A DNA stretch of 8,566 nt from Caldivirga sp. (GTDB taxonomy: Archaea; Thermoproteota; Thermoprotei; Thermoproteales; Thermocladiaceae). The notes under the pieces are model-generated. The model had not been told where the DNA came from and did not search any database. It saw only the letters and a list, made by a program, of their open reading frames with translations. This document shows, piece by piece, positions 6,883-8,566 of this stretch. Within the stretch, counting starts at the first letter, position 1. The number at the start of each line of letters is the position of its first letter. A program made the translations under genes and the position numbers. The stretch lies in assembly GCA_028275645.1 (NCBI GenBank), contig JAPWUH010000042.1, forward strand, positions 1 through 8,566. The letters are read 5' to 3'.

Positions 6883-8045
6883 GCACTTATGTAAAGCTTT
6901 ATTGGTGAGAATTCATCATGCTGAAGAACCTCGGCCGCCGTTAACCTCCCATTCATAACCCTCAGGGCGTAGTTGAAGATCCTCTCACCGGCCTCGGTTA
7001 AGCTAACCTTAAGCTCCAGTAGGTCTGAGACGTCTACATCAATGTGCTCGCTCATTGCCTTAATGGTCTTGGGGTTGGCGGATATCTTAATGACCGGTAT
7101 TACTGGGTGGCCGACTAGGTTACCCTGGCCTGTTGTGAAGAAGTGCAGCACAGACCCCTTAGCGGCGAACAGCGTAATAGCCTCAGCCGCCGCTGACGAC
7201 GTATTAACGAAGCATAACCCAGCATTCCTCGGCACTGGGTCTAGGTAATCGGCAACGCAGGTTATCGGCCTAGTCCCCAGCTTCTGGATGTTGCCGAGGG
7301 CCTTCTCCTCAATTGTCGATAACCCACCCTTGATGTTACCCTCCGTGGGTTGTGAACCAAGTAAGTCAACCCCCTCCCTCTCAATTACGCTAACGTACTC
7401 GTTGTATATCTTCATGAATTTGCTCCTTAACGTTGGGTCGCTTATGCGGTTCGCCACAATATCCTCACCACCGGTTAGCTCCGAGGTTTCACCGAACATG
7501 ACCGTGTTGCCTAGGTCAACCAGCTTATCCACAACGTAACCTAACGCTGGGTTTGAGGCTAGGCCGGATGTTGTATCCGATTCACCGCACTTAATGCTAA
7601 ACTGAATGCCGGTTAAATCAACCTCAGTTCTCTGGACCTCACTAGCCTCTTGAACCAACTCCTTAGCCTTCCTGGACGCCATTTCAATGGTCCTCAGGTC
7701 GCCGTTACCCTCAATACCAAATGCGTAAACAGGCTTACCAGTTTTAGCTATGCCATCAGCCACCTTATTGGCCCAGTTATCCTCAATACCAATCACTATT
7801 GCACCGTAAACGTTTGGATTGGCGCCTGTGCCGGATAGTATATGGAAGAGTAGGTCAAGGTCTCTGCCGAACTGAAGCCTACCGTAGGGGTGTGGTATGG
7901 CTATGGTACCTCTTATCAACTTCGCAACACCCAATGCTGCTGTGTTGGAAAGGTCATCCACTGGGATAATCGCTACGTGGTTCCTAACGCCAATACTTCC
8001 ATCTGGCCTAATGTAAGCCTTAATGGTTGGGTACTTGCTGGTCAT
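6879..8045 (-). CDS. UxaA-family dehydratase, large subunit (altronate/galactarate dehydratase-like)
   Basis: The 388-residue product corresponds to the catalytic C-terminal part of altronate/galactarate dehydratases and to the large subunit of (2R)-sulfolactate sulfo-lyase. Counting from the ATG at 8045, family segments are AYIRPDGSIGVRN (about 10-22), KCGESDTTSGLASNPALG (about 152-169), GETSELTGGED (about 185-195), GNIKGGLSTIEEKALG (about 236-251) and TTGQGNLVGHPVIPVIKIS (about 304-322). Where classical members have HxxGCGQ and a later GCE, this one has HPYGRLQFG and GIE, so two cysteines thought to belong to the metal-site region are absent. The start is set by a perfect Shine-Dalgarno site (8050-8060); the in-frame GTG at 8054 lies inside that site. 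It should form a complex with the SAF subunit encoded 5 nt upstream and dehydrate a sugar acid, probably with iron. Sulfolactate is less likely next to an acid-sugar dehydratase. Confidence 0.88.
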   Translation of the reverse strand: MTSKYPTIKAYIRPDGSIGVRNHVAIIPVDDLSNTAALGVAKLIRGTIAIPHPYGRLQFGRDLDLLFHILSGTGANPNVYGAIVIGIEDNWANKVADGIAKTGKPVYAFGIEGNGDLRTIEMASRKAKELVQEASEVQRTEVDLTGIQFSIKCGESDTTSGLASNPALGYVVDKLVDLGNTVMFGETSELTGGEDIVANRISDPTLRSKFMKIYNEYVSVIEREGVDLLGSQPTEGNIKGGLSTIEEKALGNIQKLGTRPITCVADYLDPVPRNAGLCFVNTSSAAAEAITLFAAKGSVLHFFTTGQGNLVGHPVIPVIKISANPKTIKAMSEHIDVDVSDLLELKVSLTEAGERIFNYALRVMNGRLTAAEVLQHDEFSPIKLYISA

Positions 8046-8049
8046 GTCA

Positions 8050-8060
8050 ATCACCTCCTT
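8050..8060 (-). promoter_or_regulatory. Perfect Shine-Dalgarno site of the UxaA-type large subunit
   Basis: AAGGAGGTGAT on the minus strand is fully complementary to the usual 3' end of 16S rRNA and lies 4 nt before the ATG at 8045. It overlaps the last codons and the TGA stop of the SAF gene. It is the only strong site of this kind in front of a gene here, at an internal operon gene, as expected where first genes are leaderless. Confidence 0.85.
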
Positions 8061-8350
8061 GCTAAGTTACCCCACCTTATGGATTTAACGTTATGAACAT
8101 GCACATGCTCCCCAACCTTAATATCCCTAGTCGCAACGCCAATGGGCCTACCATACTTAATAACCCTCTCCCCCGCCTTAATGTCCCTTAGCGCTATCTT
8201 ATGACCCAGCGGTATATCCTCAAGCGCCTTAATGACTGGACCCATTGACCTATCCTCGATATAAACCCCCTGTGCTTCATCCCCAGCCTTTATATCCTCA
8301 ATGGCCACGCCCACGTTATCCTCCCTATTATGTATGGCGAACCTGGGCAT
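8051..8350 (-). CDS. SAF-domain small subunit of a split UxaA-type dehydratase
   Basis: The 99-residue product is a single SAF domain as at the N-terminus of altronate/galactarate dehydratases or the small subunit of sulfolactate sulfo-lyase. It shows DNVGVAIEDIKAGD (11-24), EDIPLGHKIALRDIKAGE (44-61), VIKYGRPIGVATRDI (63-77) and GEHVHVHNVKSIRWG (80-94). The histidine-rich end is conserved in the family and probably lies near the active site formed with the large subunit, whose gene follows after 5 nt. It heads the operon: a TATA box (8373-8379) is centred 26 nt before the ATG, so the transcript should be leaderless. Separate genes for the two domains, rather than one fused gene of about 500 residues, is common in archaea. 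Its start codon lies in one arm of a 12-bp inverted repeat shared with the divergent gene. Confidence 0.9.
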   Translation of the reverse strand: MPRFAIHNREDNVGVAIEDIKAGDEAQGVYIEDRSMGPVIKALEDIPLGHKIALRDIKAGERVIKYGRPIGVATRDIKVGEHVHVHNVKSIRWGNLARR

Positions 8351-8372
8351 ATTAGGCGTGCTGGCCTTGGAG

Positions 8373-8379
8373 TTTTATA
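8373..8379 (-). promoter_or_regulatory. TATA box of the dehydratase operon
   Basis: On the minus strand TATAAAA is preceded by GGAAAAG, a possible TFB-recognition element, and centred 26 nt before the ATG at 8350. The + strand heptamer TATACTT occurs at 8376-8382, over the box, and again at 8388-8394, 12 nt away. That spacing, about one helix turn, could mark an operator at the promoter. Confidence 0.65.
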
Positions 8380-8445
8380 CTTTTCCGTATACTTAAAAGC
8401 ACGTTAATTGCGGCTGCACACAACACCGAGCAGGCTATATGGCAC

Positions 8446-8493
8446 CTAATGATTATTAACACAACGTTTAAATACCTATACATTAGACATTAG
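8446..8493. repeat. CATTAG motifs around the right-hand promoter
   Basis: CATTAG occurs at 8481-8486 and 8488-8493 with one base between, and inverted as CTAATG at 8446-8451. The copies lie on both sides of the TATA box at 8467-8474, a layout that would suit a repressor or autoregulator. Short A/T-rich words also recur by chance. Confidence 0.35.
8467..8474 (+). promoter_or_regulatory. TATA box of the right-edge gene
   Basis: TTTAAATA is centred about 29 nt before the ATG at 8500, predicting a leader of 0-4 nt. It is identical in sequence to the boxes of the acyl-CoA dehydrogenase and rpo7 genes. Confidence 0.65.
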
Positions 8494-8499
8494 CCTAAT

Positions 8500-8566
8500 A
8501 TGCCTCCGAATCAACCAATAGGCGAGAAGGAGCCATTCTACTTCAAATCATTCAATAATGTAATCG
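8500..8566 (+). CDS. 5' end of an unidentified gene, cut by the window edge
   Basis: From the ATG at 8500 the frame stays open to the edge: 22 codons beginning MPPNQPIGEKEPFYFKSFNN. The fragment is too short to assign a family. It is accepted as a real start because a TATA box precedes it at the usual distance and because its start region is identical over 12 bp to that of the divergent dehydratase operon. By position it may encode a regulator, transporter or further enzyme of the same pathway, but nothing in the visible residues shows which. Confidence 0.55.
   Translation, partial: MPPNQPIGEKEPFYFKSFNNVI

Larger units (their letters stand above)
8346..8504. repeat. 12-bp inverted repeat framing two divergent start codons
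   Basis: GCCTAATATGCC is present on the minus strand at 8346-8357 and on the + strand at 8493-8504. In both copies the ATG inside the repeat is the start codon of a gene (8350 minus, 8500 plus). The arms enclose the whole divergent promoter region of 135 nt. Each copy overlaps the expected transcription start of its gene, so it may be an operator or a shared initiator. The genes' next codons differ, so the match is not explained by shared protein sequence beyond Met-Pro. Confidence 0.8.

Noticed and set aside
8046..8054. GTG at 8054 as start of the UxaA-type large subunit
   Set aside because: It lies inside the Shine-Dalgarno sequence that serves the ATG at 8045, so it cannot be the main start.
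6879..8350. Calling the split UxaA pair (2R)-sulfolactate sulfo-lyase (SuyAB)
   Set aside because: The small/large subunit layout fits, but so do archaeal split sugar-acid dehydratases; the neighbouring acid-sugar dehydratase and the absence of sulfolactate genes favour the latter.

Overview
The window looks like chromosome of a hyperthermophilic crenarchaeon, most likely of the Thermoproteales (Caldivirga/Vulcanisaeta type). This rests on an archaeal RNA polymerase subunit Rpo7, a tungsten-type aldehyde:ferredoxin oxidoreductase (AOR), a fused hydroxyacyl-CoA dehydrogenase/enoyl-CoA hydratase, purine-rich coding strands full of AGG codons, and A/T boxes about 25-30 nt upstream of the start codons of first genes, which leaves little or no 5' leader. 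The genus is inferred from style, not from any search.

Left part (1-2255, + strand): the 3' half of a fused (S)-3-hydroxyacyl-CoA dehydrogenase/enoyl-CoA hydratase, then an acyl-CoA dehydrogenase with its own promoter. Together they would carry out successive acyl-CoA oxidation, hydration and oxidation steps, either in fatty-acid beta-oxidation or in the crotonyl-CoA to acetoacetyl-CoA segment of a 4-hydroxybutyrate carbon cycle. Convergent to them is rpo7 (- strand), whose start should be a GTG at 2909. Divergent from rpo7 is an AOR-family enzyme (3023-4870) that keeps only three of the four cysteines expected to hold its iron-sulfur cluster. Its 3' end overlaps tail-to-tail with a LysE/RhtB-type exporter (4844-5461, - strand).

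Right part (5727-8350, - strand): a compact three-gene operon. It encodes a small SAF-domain subunit, a large UxaA-type subunit (a split altronate/galactarate dehydratase-like enzyme) and an enolase-superfamily mandelate racemase-like dehydratase. Two unrelated dehydratase folds side by side suggest that two sugar acids, or two epimers, converge on one 2-keto-3-deoxy acid. Both intercistronic junctions place the upstream TGA stop inside a GTGAT Shine-Dalgarno core just before the next ATG. A divergent gene starts at 8500 and runs off the window; its start codon and that of the operon sit in the two arms of a perfect 12-bp inverted repeat, so the two units are probably co-regulated.

Between the exporter and the dehydratase operon (5462-5726) lies a stretch with no intact gene. 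Its base composition flips to that of a + strand coding region; it carries what looks like a decayed reading frame, an 8-bp inverted repeat, and an 11-bp tandem duplication that spans the stop codon of the mandelate racemase-like gene.
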